64,000 bases of DNA from Calothrix brevissima NIES-22 (GCF_002367995.1 NZ_AP018208.1:62001-126000); one strand, 5' to 3'. Numbered from the stretch's first letter, positions 54,162-63,927 are shown. Made by a program: numbers and translations. The notes: generated from the letters alone by a model not told the origin.

Positions 54162-55708
54162 GTAAGGATTCAGGTCAAGAGGTATTGACAAATGTGACAT
54201 CTGAGGCGGAGTATCACAATTATGGGAAAAGACCTGCTTGTGAAATTAGAGCGTGAAACCCTTCTCCAGTTAGCTCCGGAACAACTGGTGGACATAATTG
54301 TTGAGCAGGCGATCGCCATAGAGAAACTGAACTCCAGAATTTTAGAACTAGAAGAAAAAGTAGAGAAACTCAAGGTCAGTAGAGATTTAGACAGCAAAAC
54401 ATCATCGAAACCACCATCGGGAGATATCCTCAAAAAAACAGAGAAAAAACAGCAGGATAAACCAGAGGAGAGTGAGGCTCCGAAAAGGAAACCAGGAGGA
54501 CAACTAGGGCATCGAGGAAAAACGCGTAAGGGTTTTGGCAGAGTAGATCGTTGTGAAATATTGCGTCCAGAGAATTGTGTTTACTGTGGTCAAAAAGCAT
54601 TTGCGACCGTAGCAGTAAAAGTAGAAAAGCAGTGTATAGCGCAATTAGTGGAACGTCCTATCGAAATAGTAGAGTATCAACGCCAAACCTGTGTGTGTGA
54701 GTGCTGTGGTAATTTACAAGCTTCCCACTGGCCAGAAGAAATTATTCCAGGACAAGATTTAGGGGTGAAATTACAGGCATTTTTAGGATGGGCAAATAAT
54801 TATGCACATATGCCCTATGAAAAACAGCAGGAAATGCTGTGGGAATTGGGTCAAATTGAAATTGGACTAGGCACTTTGGTTGCCACCAATGAACGAGTAG
54901 AAAAAGCAATTGAACCGAGCGTTCTTGAGTTAAGTAGTTGGGTAAAACAGACACAACCTAACGTTCATGTAGATGAAACACCTTGGTCTGTCAAGGGAGT
55001 TAAAGAATGGTTGTGGGTAGTTGCCAATTCTGAGTTTTGCCTGTTTACTGCGGCTGACACTCGTTCCAGAGCCGAACTAGAAGCCATTTTAGGGGCTGAA
55101 TATACAGGGGTAATCAGCAGTGATGATTTTAGTGTTTACAATGGCTATGCGGTGGCTGACCAGCAGAAATGTTTGGCGCATCTACGCCGTCACTTCAAAA
55201 AACTAATTCAACTTCCAGGACTTCATAACCAAGCTATTGGTGAAGCATTTGTTGATTTAATTGATGAAGCTTTTAGAAATTATGCTCAATGGTTTGAGAC
55301 TCTTGAGTGCGCCAGTTATAACGATTGGGTCAATCAATTCAAATCTAAGTTGCAACTAACTGTTGATCAATGGATTGATTTAGCTGGAGCTACAGCAGGA
55401 AACCTTTTACGTTCTTTACGGGATAAAGCCAATCAATGGTGGTATTTTCTTGATAATCCTGAAGTTCCTCCTGATAACAATCAGGCCGAACGCTCACTTC
55501 GTTTAGCTGTGACTAAACGTAAGGTTAGTGGTGGTTCCCGTTCAATAGAGCGATTTCAACACACTGCTAATTTGTTGACGGTGGTGCAGACTTGTCGCCG
55601 TCAAGGTCGGTCTGTGATTGATTTCTTTACACAAGCACTAGTGGCTGATTCTATTAATTATCAATCTCGCCCTTCTTTACTTCCTTAATATTAGACCTGA
55701 ATCCTTAC
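54162..55708 (+). mobile_element. IS66-like insertion sequence with a single gene
   Basis: Perfect 15-bp inverted repeats GTAAGGATTCAGGTC (54162-54176) and GACCTGAATCCTTAC (55694-55708) enclose 1,547 bp. Only the large transposase is present; tnpA and tnpB of classical IS66 are absent, as in the compact cyanobacterial IS66-like group. The flanking 8 bp (CTAAATTT and TATTTGAT) do not match, so no duplication is seen. It truncates the gene at 55709-56015. Confidence 0.9.
54222..55688 (+). CDS. IS66-family DDE transposase
   Basis: The 488-residue protein shows the family layout: an N-terminal leucine-rich coil (residues 25-50), a Lys-rich KPGGQLGHRGKTRKG linker, zinc-finger cysteines CVYCGQ and CECCGN, then the DDE domain with D in HVDETPW, D in SSDDFSVYNG and E in DNNQAERSLRLA. 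The C-terminal IS66 helix (VVQTCRRQGRSVIDFF) is complete. The gene appears intact. Confidence 0.93.
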   Translation: MGKDLLVKLERETLLQLAPEQLVDIIVEQAIAIEKLNSRILELEEKVEKLKVSRDLDSKTSSKPPSGDILKKTEKKQQDKPEESEAPKRKPGGQLGHRGKTRKGFGRVDRCEILRPENCVYCGQKAFATVAVKVEKQCIAQLVERPIEIVEYQRQTCVCECCGNLQASHWPEEIIPGQDLGVKLQAFLGWANNYAHMPYEKQQEMLWELGQIEIGLGTLVATNERVEKAIEPSVLELSSWVKQTQPNVHVDETPWSVKGVKEWLWVVANSEFCLFTAADTRSRAELEAILGAEYTGVISSDDFSVYNGYAVADQQKCLAHLRRHFKKLIQLPGLHNQAIGEAFVDLIDEAFRNYAQWFETLECASYNDWVNQFKSKLQLTVDQWIDLAGATAGNLLRSLRDKANQWWYFLDNPEVPPDNNQAERSLRLAVTKRKVSGGSRSIERFQHTANLLTVVQTCRRQGRSVIDFFTQALVADSINYQSRPSLLP

Positions 55709-56015
55709 TATTTGATAATTCGGCATTTGTAATTGAGGACTGGGGTTGAGTGTGTCCTAAACGTTGATTAATCCATTCTTGAAGTTGGTGATTGAAAATT
55801 GAATTAACAGTTGATAAGTTGAGAGTTTCTGCAAATTCTTTGAACTCCCAATCTTCAGGAATACTAGAAAATAAAAGCTCTAGTTGTTCGGAAGTGACTG
55901 TTACCACACCTGTACAATCTAGCAATGCTAGTTTTTGGCTAATAAATGTGCTAGCTGCTACGATTGCGCTTTGATTCTGCTGTAATAAATCCTGAAGTTT
56001 AATTGGGAGTTTCAT
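55677..56015 (-). pseudogene. Hypothetical protein truncated by the IS66-like element
   Basis: From ATG 56015 (MKLPIKLQDLLQQNQSAIV) about 100 residues are original; the last residues (KDSGLILRK) come from the IS end. The sequence LLDCTGVVTVTSEQLELLFSSIPEDWEF suggests a helical soluble protein. The family is not recognised. The gene precedes, on the minus strand, nothing but the IS, and follows the Rpn-family gene by 22 bp, so both were probably one operon. Confidence 0.55.
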
Positions 56016-56037
56016 CGGATATGTATTGTTGATATTT

Positions 56038-56832
56038 TTACATCGTTTGTACAACTTTTCTTACTTCTTCTACGTCTAGTTCTAAACGTTCAGAAATTTG
56101 TTGAATAGTTAAACCTAGTTCTAGGAAGATTGGGATCATTTTCAATTTTGTTTCTAGTTCACCTTCTTCCTTACCTTCTGCTTTGGCTTCTTGATAAACT
56201 CTAGTTTCTTTCAGCAAGTTTAAATTCAGCATGGCTTCTATCTCCTCGCGGCTTAAATTAGGAAACTTGTAGACTACGATTGTCTCTATAAATTCTAAAA
56301 CTTTTCTTTGGATGAGAGTGTCTGTTAATTGTTCTTTAGCTTTATTAATTAGGGTTTTGGCTAATTCTCCGGCTTTATTTTCACTCTCTACAACTAAGCG
56401 GACAATTCCCATACCCAGAGAATCGTCTGGTACGTCGTCAAGTTCGTCTAGGTAAAAGCGACGTAGATGGGGTTCTAATAAAGAACGATAACGTTGGGGA
56501 TAGGTACGTTCATTGCTGCGCTTGTCATAGATAACTATTGCAAACCAATCAGGGTTAGGTGGCTGATATTGAGTGAAGTAAAGGAATATACTGGTGAATA
56601 GTCGGTCATAAAATTCTTCATCTTTGTAAAACTGAACTTCGATAAAGTACAGTGCTTCATTAGGGAATTCTGCAAATGGAGAAAATACCCCATCTAATCG
56701 GAAACTTTTTTGTTTAATTTCTGGTGCAATAAACTCATATATATTGGTTTTAGTATCTGGTTTACCAATGATTTCAAAAAAGATGTTGGGAAATTCTTTA
56801 AATATTTCGTAGAAAATCGCATCTGTTTTCAT
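56038..56832 (-). CDS. Rpn family recombination-promoting nuclease (DUF2887-type)
   Basis: The 264-residue protein opens MKTDAIFYEIFKEFPNIFFEIIG, with the PD-(D/E)XK-like core FRLDGVFSP...ALYFIEVQFYKDEEFYDRLFTSIFLYF. The C-terminal part has an acidic/Lys helix (YQEAKAEGKEEGELETKLKMI) and a final short helix-turn-helix-like ISERLELDVEEVRKVV. Members are related to transposase_31/Rpn nucleases, which promote RecA-independent recombination in E. coli; the cyanobacterial ones are numerous and poorly studied. Length is normal. Confidence 0.87.
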   Translation of the reverse strand: MKTDAIFYEIFKEFPNIFFEIIGKPDTKTNIYEFIAPEIKQKSFRLDGVFSPFAEFPNEALYFIEVQFYKDEEFYDRLFTSIFLYFTQYQPPNPDWFAIVIYDKRSNERTYPQRYRSLLEPHLRRFYLDELDDVPDDSLGMGIVRLVVESENKAGELAKTLINKAKEQLTDTLIQRKVLEFIETIVVYKFPNLSREEIEAMLNLNLLKETRVYQEAKAEGKEEGELETKLKMIPIFLELGLTIQQISERLELDVEEVRKVVQTM

Positions 56833-56858
56833 AATTTATCAATACTACATTACACTAC

Positions 56859-56891
56859 AGATCCCCGACTTCTTAAAGAAGTCGGGGATCT
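56859..56891. terminator. Perfect palindrome between minus-strand genes
   Basis: AGATCCCCGACTTCTT and its exact complement AAGAAGTCGGGGATCT are joined with a single central base, forming a 33-bp palindrome 5 bp after the stop of the gene at 56897. It can act as a transcription terminator or belongs to a dispersed palindrome family of Nostocales. Confidence 0.65.
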
Positions 56892-56896
56892 AAACC

Positions 56897-59086
56897 TCAC
56901 ATAAACATTCTATCCCATGCCTCTAAAACTAATCTTTGTGTACGGTATTCGCCAAATTGCTTAATTTCGTTGTTCTTTAAAACGCGGAATGTTTCGCTGG
57001 GGAAGTCTTCGCCGTAGACATCAGCAGGGTCGAGAATATATCGAAGTTCATCACGGTTTAGTCCGTAGAGTTTGGCGTAATATGCGTCTAATTCTGCTCT
57101 TAGTAACGCGCGTCTGTTGCTGTTCCAAATAAAGGGTTCGCCGTCATATCCCATATCTTTGGCGAAGGGTTGCATGTCCCAAGCAGTGTAGACTAATTCA
57201 AGTACGCGGGTGCTGATAAATTTGATGTCTTCTTGAGAGTATGCTTCTGGTGGTATGACAGGTAGTTGTTTGATAATAAAATAACTAAAGTCAGTTCCAC
57301 CCATTTTTTGTCTAGTTACAAAATCAAATACTAATGAATTGAAATTAGCTAATAAGCAACCAATTAATGTTATAAATTTTTTATCGATTAAAATAATAGG
57401 TGCTTTATGACCTACAGCAACTTTAGGTAATATGCTAAAAATAGCCGTGCGCTCATTAGTGGAACGTCCAATACTTCTAAAAGTCAATAACCAATCTTGT
57501 TCCCATTTAACATTTAACCGATTTTCTACCTCAGATTTACTAACCCAGTAACGAGGCTTAACCATAAAATTAAAATTTTGTTTAACCTCCTCTGATGGCT
57601 TTGGTAATATACCAACATTTAAATCAGCTTGACTTGCTCCTTCATAGGTTGAGTAACGATGATCAAACTGATAAAACATTTTTGCTTCGTAGAGTGACAC
57701 TAAGCCATTTTCATGGTCATTTCTGAATAAATAACTATCATTTGACATATCGAACATTCGTATAAATGATATACACCAAGATGTTTTACCTGTAATTTCA
57801 TTTTCTATAATAGGTACACGTTGATAAATCTTCTTGGTTAGTTCAGCATCAGTATAAGTACGAAAAATTGGGCAATTAAATGTATTAGGGTTTATAGCGT
57901 GAAAGTCCAATTTGCTTAGTTTTACTTGTCTAGCATTTTCATTTGCTTGTGAAATATTCCACGCAAACCAGGAAAAATTCATTTCAGTAAAATTACATTT
58001 TGTTCCACCAATAAATATGATACAAAAAGAAACTCTGTGATCAATTCCAGAAAATAAAAACCTTTCATTTTCAAAACCTATTATTCCTTGAAGGCTATAT
58101 GATTCAACACTGTAATATTCTCGGTATATTCGTGCTTTTTCTACATCATCTCCAATTAATAATAAATTGCGGGATTCTGCCACCATTAAAAACAACAGGC
58201 GATAAATTAGCCGCAACAATTGACGATAAAATTCGTAGTTTGTAATTTCTGTTTCGTAGTGGGGGATAACTCCTAATTTTTGGCGCAGATGTTCGTTTTG
58301 CGGATGTTGAATAAAACCGTTACCTAGCAGAACTAAAGCTTGTTCAACCCCATCTCGAAGTTTGTCGCGTACCCGTCCACCTTGTTGCAGTGCTTCTTGG
58401 TGGTAATATTCCAGCAGACATTTATCCGCATCATCCACAGCTTCAGGCAAGCGAGAACGGTGGAACAGCCGATAAAATAAGCCAAACTCAGCAAAGTTTT
58501 CACCGTTGAGAATTTGCTCTAAGTCAAATTCGATATAAGTAAGACGAGTCATCAAGGAAGAATCACGTAGCAAGCGCCAACGAAAACCATTAGTTGCGAT
58601 CGCCCACAAATGCTCTGTCTTGTTAAGATACTCCTGCACCAGTGCGTGTGCTGATAGCCTGGGTGTGCCACTGGGCGGACGTTTATCAACTTCTAGCCGA
58701 CAACCAATAATGTGGATAGGTGGTTTATTTTCTCCCTCTTCCGCACGATGGGAAATTGCATAAGTTTGTCCCTCCACTACTTCGGCTGTTGCAGTATATA
58801 CAGGGTCATAGCCTAGACTCTTTAGTAATGGCACAGCCCAAATTTCACGGGTAATAGTTGTAGCGGAGTTATTCTCATCTAACCTTGCCAATGACCTTTG
58901 AAATGCTGCCCAGTATGCTTTAGCATCACCCCAAGCTGTAGCAATTTCATCTGCTAATTTATCAGTTTTATTAAAACCAAAATCCTCTGGTGATTGTCCT
59001 TTGATACTGCCTTCTAGCATTTGGGCAGTCATATCTGGAGCGAGTAAATTTCCTTCAATTTGAAGCGCAGTTAATGTAGTTTTCAT
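56897..59086 (-). CDS. DrmMI-like (DISARM class 1) protein lacking the methyltransferase core
   Basis: The 729-residue protein keeps both outer parts of the large Eco57I-like adenine methylase associated with DISARM: the N-terminal region (residues 1-327, ending DVEKARIYREYYSVE) and the C-terminal target-recognition-like region (SLQGIIGFENE, INPNTFNCPIFRTYTDAELTKKIYQRVP, ISFIRMFDMSND, QFDHRYSTYEG). In relatives known to me these are separated by some hundreds of residues with the SAM motif (DPACGSG) and NPPW/NPPY; none of these is present. The frame is uninterrupted across the joint near 58100. It is therefore a clean internal deletion derivative, catalytically dead as a methylase. It follows drmD by 65 bp. 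Confidence 0.75.
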   Translation of the reverse strand: MKTTLTALQIEGNLLAPDMTAQMLEGSIKGQSPEDFGFNKTDKLADEIATAWGDAKAYWAAFQRSLARLDENNSATTITREIWAVPLLKSLGYDPVYTATAEVVEGQTYAISHRAEEGENKPPIHIIGCRLEVDKRPPSGTPRLSAHALVQEYLNKTEHLWAIATNGFRWRLLRDSSLMTRLTYIEFDLEQILNGENFAEFGLFYRLFHRSRLPEAVDDADKCLLEYYHQEALQQGGRVRDKLRDGVEQALVLLGNGFIQHPQNEHLRQKLGVIPHYETEITNYEFYRQLLRLIYRLLFLMVAESRNLLLIGDDVEKARIYREYYSVESYSLQGIIGFENERFLFSGIDHRVSFCIIFIGGTKCNFTEMNFSWFAWNISQANENARQVKLSKLDFHAINPNTFNCPIFRTYTDAELTKKIYQRVPIIENEITGKTSWCISFIRMFDMSNDSYLFRNDHENGLVSLYEAKMFYQFDHRYSTYEGASQADLNVGILPKPSEEVKQNFNFMVKPRYWVSKSEVENRLNVKWEQDWLLTFRSIGRSTNERTAIFSILPKVAVGHKAPIILIDKKFITLIGCLLANFNSLVFDFVTRQKMGGTDFSYFIIKQLPVIPPEAYSQEDIKFISTRVLELVYTAWDMQPFAKDMGYDGEPFIWNSNRRALLRAELDAYYAKLYGLNRDELRYILDPADVYGEDFPSETFRVLKNNEIKQFGEYRTQRLVLEAWDRMFM

Positions 59087-59151
59087 ATCTAGAGAATTAA
59101 AAATAAAAAATTAATGGCTGGTAGCAGTACCCTTGCACTACTACCAGCCTT

Positions 59152-62010
59152 TTACTTACGTCCGGGTTGGAGGATAAAAACGCCGAGAACATCCATCGGC
59201 AATTGGGGAGTGACGCGGATTCGACCTTCTTTGGTAATGTCCCTCACCCGTTTATGGCTTTGTAAAAGTTCTTCCGCCCTTTCCCCAGCAAACTTTTCCA
59301 AATCTGGCTGGAGTTCTTCTAACCTTTCGAGTAACTCAGCAATTTCCACTTGCTTGATAGCTTTACCAACATCGCTGACTGGCTTGGCTTCTTGCAGTAA
59401 TGATGTTGCTTCCAACTGCGACAACCAGCTAGGGCTAGAAGGCGAACCTGTAAAGCCGATAACGGCGCATTCTTCCGCTAGTAGAGATGTAGTATTTCGC
59501 CTTTCTGTACTACGTTTAGAACTATCTAACAAATGCCGTAGCCGTACTAACAGCAAAGTCGTGCGCTTTTGTACAGCATTAGTTGTGGTAAAGCCGCATC
59601 GGGCTGCGATCGGTTCTGTAGTATGGGAGAGCGCATCTTCTAAAATGTACCGCGCTAAACCTTCCACCAAAGGATGATTCCGCCCCACATATTCCACACC
59701 TTCTGGTGCTGGGGTGGTAAAAGTGAGTAAGCGCGATTTATCGCCTAACGTTGACTTGAGAAAATCCGGTGGTTGAGAAAGTAACCATCCCTGCTTTTTC
59801 TTAATTAAAGAACAAGAGATGCGATCGCACGCCGATAAGATAAAGCGCTCTACATCCTGCTCATTCCCTAAAATCTGGTCAGAGTCAATTAGTTCTTGTT
59901 CTACTTGCTCAGGCTTAATCGCACGTTGAGCAAAGCGAGTCCGATTGATTTTTTCGCGTTCTACGGCGTTGTCCCAATTCTTATGAACTTTATCAACCGC
60001 AGATTCTTCCTGAAAATCAAACAGCGATAATTGGATAGCTTCAGCAGCACGTTCAAACAGCGATTTAAAGACAGCCTCCGCTACAGTCGTACTTTCCATT
60101 GGTACGGGAACAGTAATCCCCAAAGACTTGTGAATTTGAACAGCCTTGCGTATTAGAACATCAAGAACTGCACCATCAACAGGATTATCCTGACCATAAA
60201 GCAAGCAAGCTTTTACCTGACTGGCAGTTTGACCGTAGCGGTCAATACGGCCTTCACGTTGTTCCAAACGATTTGGATTCCAGGGTAAATCGTAGTGAAT
60301 TACAGCATTGAAGTGGGTTTGCAGGTTTACCCCTTCGCTCAAACAGTCCGTAGCTACTAGCACTCGTTGGGGATAGGATTTTAACTCTTCCAAACGAGTT
60401 TCCCGCTCATCCTCTGAAAGTTCTCCAGTAATAGCGATTACCCGAATTTGGCTCCCTTTTTTCTCTAATTTCTGCCTGAGAGCATCAGCCACATAATTTG
60501 CAGTAGCAATATAGCGACACCAGATAATCGGGTTCATCTCTTCTTTGAGCAGAGAATCTACCGTAGCAATGCATGATTGCAGCTTTTGGTCTTTGTCACC
60601 CCGCAACTTCTCTGCTGCTTGCACAAAAGCTTTTAACTTGCGTTTATCTGTGTCCTTATAGCTTTGCTGTCCCTGTTCGATTACCACAGTTGGTGATGCG
60701 TCAACTGCTTGTTCTTGTTCTGTGGGATCGTGGACATAAGAACTCATCAAGTCTTCGTCTAAATCAGCTAGTGAGCGATCGCGATCGCGTTCACTTGATT
60801 TACTAACTTGGCGATTGAGAGTTGCGATCGCTGCTGCTGGCGAAGACATCACACAACGAATTAACGCCAACGCCGACCAATATCTTCCCCGACGTTGAGC
60901 ATGACTCATGTCCGCCGTAGTAGTTTTCACTAAACCACGGGCAAAGTCATAGACATCATCAAATAGCTGTTTATATTCTTTCGATAACTTGTATGGCGTT
61001 TCTTCTGAATTTCTTTCAGGAAAAGGCGTTTCGTTCCCTAACCAAATTTTGACATCTGCCCGTCGCCGCTGCACAAAATGATTAGCTAGGCGATCGCGTT
61101 GCTTCTCATTCAAATTACTTAAGGTAAAATGCTCAAACTCTGGCTTCAGCAAGCCTAGAAGAGAGAGAAAAGACTCTTCAATCCCGCTGTGAGGAGTAGC
61201 AGTGAGTAACAATAAATGTTGTTCTTGCTTTTGGGCAATCTCTGTAATTAGCTGGTGTCGTTGCTGCTGCGATGTAGTATTTTTGTTGGGACGAGCGCAA
61301 GTGTGAGCTTCATCCACAATCACCAAGTCTGGACAATGGGTAATAAAACTAGCACGCCGACGCTCTGCTTTGGCGTAGTCCAAGCTAACTATCAGGTATC
61401 GATAATAACTAAAAACACTCTCATTATTTGGTATGTTCCGCTCTAACTTAGAAGCTGTGCCAGAACGTACTACCACAGCATCAATATGAAACTTTTCGCG
61501 TAATTCCTGCTGCCACTGTTCACACAAGTGTGGTGGACACAGCACTGCGATTCGCTTCACCTCGCCTCTATCCAAAAGCTCACGCGCAATTAATCCCGCC
61601 TCGACAGTCTTGCCAATTCCTACATCATCAGCGATTAGCAGTTTTACCGTCTCTAACTTCAGCGCCATCAACAGAGGAACCAACTGATAAGGACGGGGAC
61701 GCAGCGATAACCGTCCTAAACAGCGAAAAGGCCCTGCACCGCTACGGAGTAAAAGACGTGCAGCATCCATGAGTAAGAGTGCAGCTGCATGGTCTTGTAC
61801 GCTAGTAGCTTGAGGTAGAGGAAATGTTGCTGATTCAATCTTTTCAAGACTTTCTGACAGCAAGGGCTGGAAAATTCCAGCGATTTCGTCCTCATTTCCT
61901 GAGAGGGGACGCAAGCGGATAATTTCCTGATTTTCCGAAGGTAGCACCACCCACTGTCGATTCCGACAGGTGATTATAGAACCAGGTGTAGGGTTCAATA
62001 TGTCCGTCAT
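59152..62010 (-). CDS. drmD: DrmD-like SNF2 helicase of DISARM class 1
   Basis: The 952-residue protein starts MTDILNPTPGSIITCRNRQWVVLP from ATG 62010, with AGAGGG upstream. It has SNF2 motifs: LIADDVGIGKTVEAGL (Walker A), VIVDEAHTC (DEAH box), LLLTATPHSG (motif III) and the C-lobe SEGVNLQTHFNAVIHYDLPWNPNRLEQREGRIDRYGQ. The Arg/Gly-type N-terminal strand region is typical of DrmD. It should be an ATP-driven DNA translocase in phage defence. The DISARM genes drmA, drmB and drmC are not in the window. The gene appears intact and leads a two-gene operon. Confidence 0.83.
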   Translation of the reverse strand: MTDILNPTPGSIITCRNRQWVVLPSENQEIIRLRPLSGNEDEIAGIFQPLLSESLEKIESATFPLPQATSVQDHAAALLLMDAARLLLRSGAGPFRCLGRLSLRPRPYQLVPLLMALKLETVKLLIADDVGIGKTVEAGLIARELLDRGEVKRIAVLCPPHLCEQWQQELREKFHIDAVVVRSGTASKLERNIPNNESVFSYYRYLIVSLDYAKAERRRASFITHCPDLVIVDEAHTCARPNKNTTSQQQRHQLITEIAQKQEQHLLLLTATPHSGIEESFLSLLGLLKPEFEHFTLSNLNEKQRDRLANHFVQRRRADVKIWLGNETPFPERNSEETPYKLSKEYKQLFDDVYDFARGLVKTTTADMSHAQRRGRYWSALALIRCVMSSPAAAIATLNRQVSKSSERDRDRSLADLDEDLMSSYVHDPTEQEQAVDASPTVVIEQGQQSYKDTDKRKLKAFVQAAEKLRGDKDQKLQSCIATVDSLLKEEMNPIIWCRYIATANYVADALRQKLEKKGSQIRVIAITGELSEDERETRLEELKSYPQRVLVATDCLSEGVNLQTHFNAVIHYDLPWNPNRLEQREGRIDRYGQTASQVKACLLYGQDNPVDGAVLDVLIRKAVQIHKSLGITVPVPMESTTVAEAVFKSLFERAAEAIQLSLFDFQEESAVDKVHKNWDNAVEREKINRTRFAQRAIKPEQVEQELIDSDQILGNEQDVERFILSACDRISCSLIKKKQGWLLSQPPDFLKSTLGDKSRLLTFTTPAPEGVEYVGRNHPLVEGLARYILEDALSHTTEPIAARCGFTTTNAVQKRTTLLLVRLRHLLDSSKRSTERRNTTSLLAEECAVIGFTGSPSSPSWLSQLEATSLLQEAKPVSDVGKAIKQVEIAELLERLEELQPDLEKFAGERAEELLQSHKRVRDITKEGRIRVTPQLPMDVLGVFILQPGRK

Positions 62011-62697
62011 TGTTTGCCCTCTGAAAATTTGGCAACAGAAGTCAAGCAATAAGTGTTAAAACTTACTACTTACTACGGGTATTTAACTATTGCGTTAGAA
62101 ATAGCCTTGTTCTGTTTTATGTCAGTTTAACTACTTAAGCCTTAGTAATATTGCTTAATTTATCAAATCAAGAATAAAATTTCATCGTATTTTCATAAAG
62201 TAATTATTTACTCTCTAGGTAATAAGCAGACTCAGCAATTACACGGTTATGCCATCCCTTACCCCTTCCAAAAGCTTGGACTTGTGAAAATTAGCTGACT
62301 GGAGGAGTTAGGAAAAGCGATCGCACATTGGCCCTTTACAACACATTAACTAAAGAGCAAAAACAGCAGATACCCCAAGTCTTGCGGGTGTGGCTGCGTT
62401 ATCGCAGTGAGAAATATTTTGGCGCACATCGAACACAGCCATTGTCGGCACGAAAATCGAAATAGATAGTACCAGAGCGTCCGTTGTTCAATTTACGCAC
62501 ATCGAGTTCTGCTTGGTACACTTACGACACAACCCAAAAAATCAATGCCTTTCTAAGATGCAGACAGATGAGATTGTTCTTTTGTGATTGTGGATTGTTA
62601 ATTTTCATCTAATGCTGAATTTTTATTTCTGTCCTCCCTTTCCTGACAAAGGTAATGATGCTAAATTTCCTTTATTTACAATGCTCCAAGATAATTT
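62011..62697. other. Intergenic region with a short possible remnant
   Basis: A 45-codon plus-strand frame from TTG 62329 to 62466 reads LYNTLTKEQKQQIPQVLRVW and may be a gene fragment. No other coding potential is seen. The AT-rich end (62620-62697) probably holds the promoter of the HU gene. Confidence 0.4.
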
Positions 62698-62982
62698 ATG
62701 AATAAAAGTGAATTAGTAGATGTTGTAGCAGCCAAGGCTAACATGACAAAAAAGCAAACGGATGAAGTCCTTTGTGCTTTTTTATCAGTCGTGACCGAAG
62801 CTGTCGCTAATGGCGATAAAGTGACGCTCATAGGATTTGGCTCATTCGAGCGACGCGAGCGCTCAGAGCGTGAAGGGCGTAATCCCAAAACCAAGGAGAC
62901 AATCACGATTCCAGCTACTAAAGTGCCTGCATTTTCAGCAGGCAAGCAGTTCCGCTCAAAAGTATCATCATCTACACCATAA
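62698..62982 (+). CDS. hup: HU-family nucleoid-associated protein
   Basis: The 94-residue protein has the full HU/IHF pattern: MNKSELVDVVAAKANMTKKQ helices, GFGSFERRERSEREGRNPKTKETITIPATKVPAFSAGK with the DNA-binding beta arm (RNPKTKE...ITIPA), and the final FRSKV. It binds and bends DNA as a dimer. Plasmid-borne HU copies are common and may also assist replication or recombination. Length is as expected; a few extra Ser/Thr residues end the chain. Confidence 0.93.
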   Translation: MNKSELVDVVAAKANMTKKQTDEVLCAFLSVVTEAVANGDKVTLIGFGSFERRERSEREGRNPKTKETITIPATKVPAFSAGKQFRSKVSSSTP

Positions 62983-63053
62983 AGAAGAATTCAGAAATCA
63001 GAATACATCAGTCAGAATTAATTAGTGGGGGATTCAGACCCGCCACTAGTTGA

Positions 63054-63204
63054 ACGCGAGTCGATAATCCTCTACGGCAATTAAAACCGGAAAAAATTAG
63101 CCAAATTAAAGCGAGTTATGATGATGATATCGCTGCCCTAGAAACCGAGCAAGGCGTATGGCATGAGGAATTAATTTACTACGTTGTTGCTCGTAAAGAG
63201 TAAG
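63054..63204 (+). pseudogene. C-terminal remnant of a methyltransferase-like gene
   Basis: The open stretch reads DNPLRQLKPEKISQIKASYD and GVWHEELIYYVVARKE before TAA. An end of the type YYVVARK is typical of SAM-dependent methyltransferase C-termini. The frame is closed upstream by TGA at 63051 and there is no start. It is a gene fragment; identity is uncertain. Confidence 0.4.
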
Positions 63205-63224
63205 CAGTAAGCTAATGCTTTCAA

Positions 63225-63695
63225 CTAGTTGCTCCCTTTGAGAACTCGTTCCCATTCCCAGCGCCAAGCAGTCTCTACCCTTATTTCTTTCCCGTTGGTA
63301 AATTTGATGAATTCTCTACCGTCTTCATAGCATATGTCAGCAATAAGTTGATTTCTTGTATCATATCCCCACATGGATGCTGCCGCATTCCACCATCTTT
63401 GCCCTGGTGATTCCAACATTGGTAGTTCCAAATAATCATCACGCCATGCTTTTGGCTTCCACTGCTCAACTAAAGCACGAATTAATATGGCATTTGGGAA
63501 AATTTGTTTCTCATTTTGATGCAACCACAGCACGTAATCAATTGTGCTTCTTAAGGCATCCTCTAGCCCGTAGCTGCCAGCTTCTAGGGCGCTTTGGACT
63601 TCATCCGATGAAAAGTTAACGCCGATGCTAACTAATGCTCGCTCGTATTTTTTGAAGATTTCGTATTCAATCGAGTCCTTTTCCCACAACCACAC
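63225..63695 (-). CDS. Hypothetical protein
   Basis: The 156-residue protein starts MWLWEKDSIEYEIFKKYERALVSIGVNF and is rich in Trp (WLHQNEKQ, WKPKAWRDDY, GQRWWNAAASMWGYD, WRWEWERVL). It has alternating helices and no membrane segment. The family is not recognised. Its start is 5 bp from an IS630-like remnant reading the other way, so the original 5' region may be altered. Confidence 0.55.
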   Translation of the reverse strand: MWLWEKDSIEYEIFKKYERALVSIGVNFSSDEVQSALEAGSYGLEDALRSTIDYVLWLHQNEKQIFPNAILIRALVEQWKPKAWRDDYLELPMLESPGQRWWNAAASMWGYDTRNQLIADICYEDGREFIKFTNGKEIRVETAWRWEWERVLKGSN

Positions 63696-63698
63696 TCA

Positions 63699-63927
63699 AC
63701 TCTCTCCAAACAGTTTATTCTCCAGAACTTAATCCTATAGAGCGAGTTTGGGATTATCTTAAGCAAGATTTGAAATGGGAGCTGTTCGATAACTGAGAGA
63801 ATTTACGCGCTCAAGTTGCTCAACTTCTTGCCCAACTGGCTCTAGATATTGCTGCTTCTCTGACTGGCTATGATTTCCGGAGTGGATGCCCTATCTGTCG
63901 CAAACATTTTTTGAATTGGGATAAATA
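63699..63927 (+). pseudogene. IS630-family transposase C-terminal remnant
   Basis: The translation LQTVYSPELNPIERVWDYLK is the classic end of the IS630 DDE domain (the SPELNPIE motif holds the catalytic E). A TGA interrupts it after WELFDN, and the homologous tail resumes as ENLRAQVAQLLAQLAL and then shifts frame (VDALSVANIF). The 5' two-thirds are missing. It is a dead fragment. Confidence 0.78.

Noticed and set aside
63225-63695. Antitoxin or defence protein next to the IS630 remnant
   Set aside because: No motif supports it; left as hypothetical.
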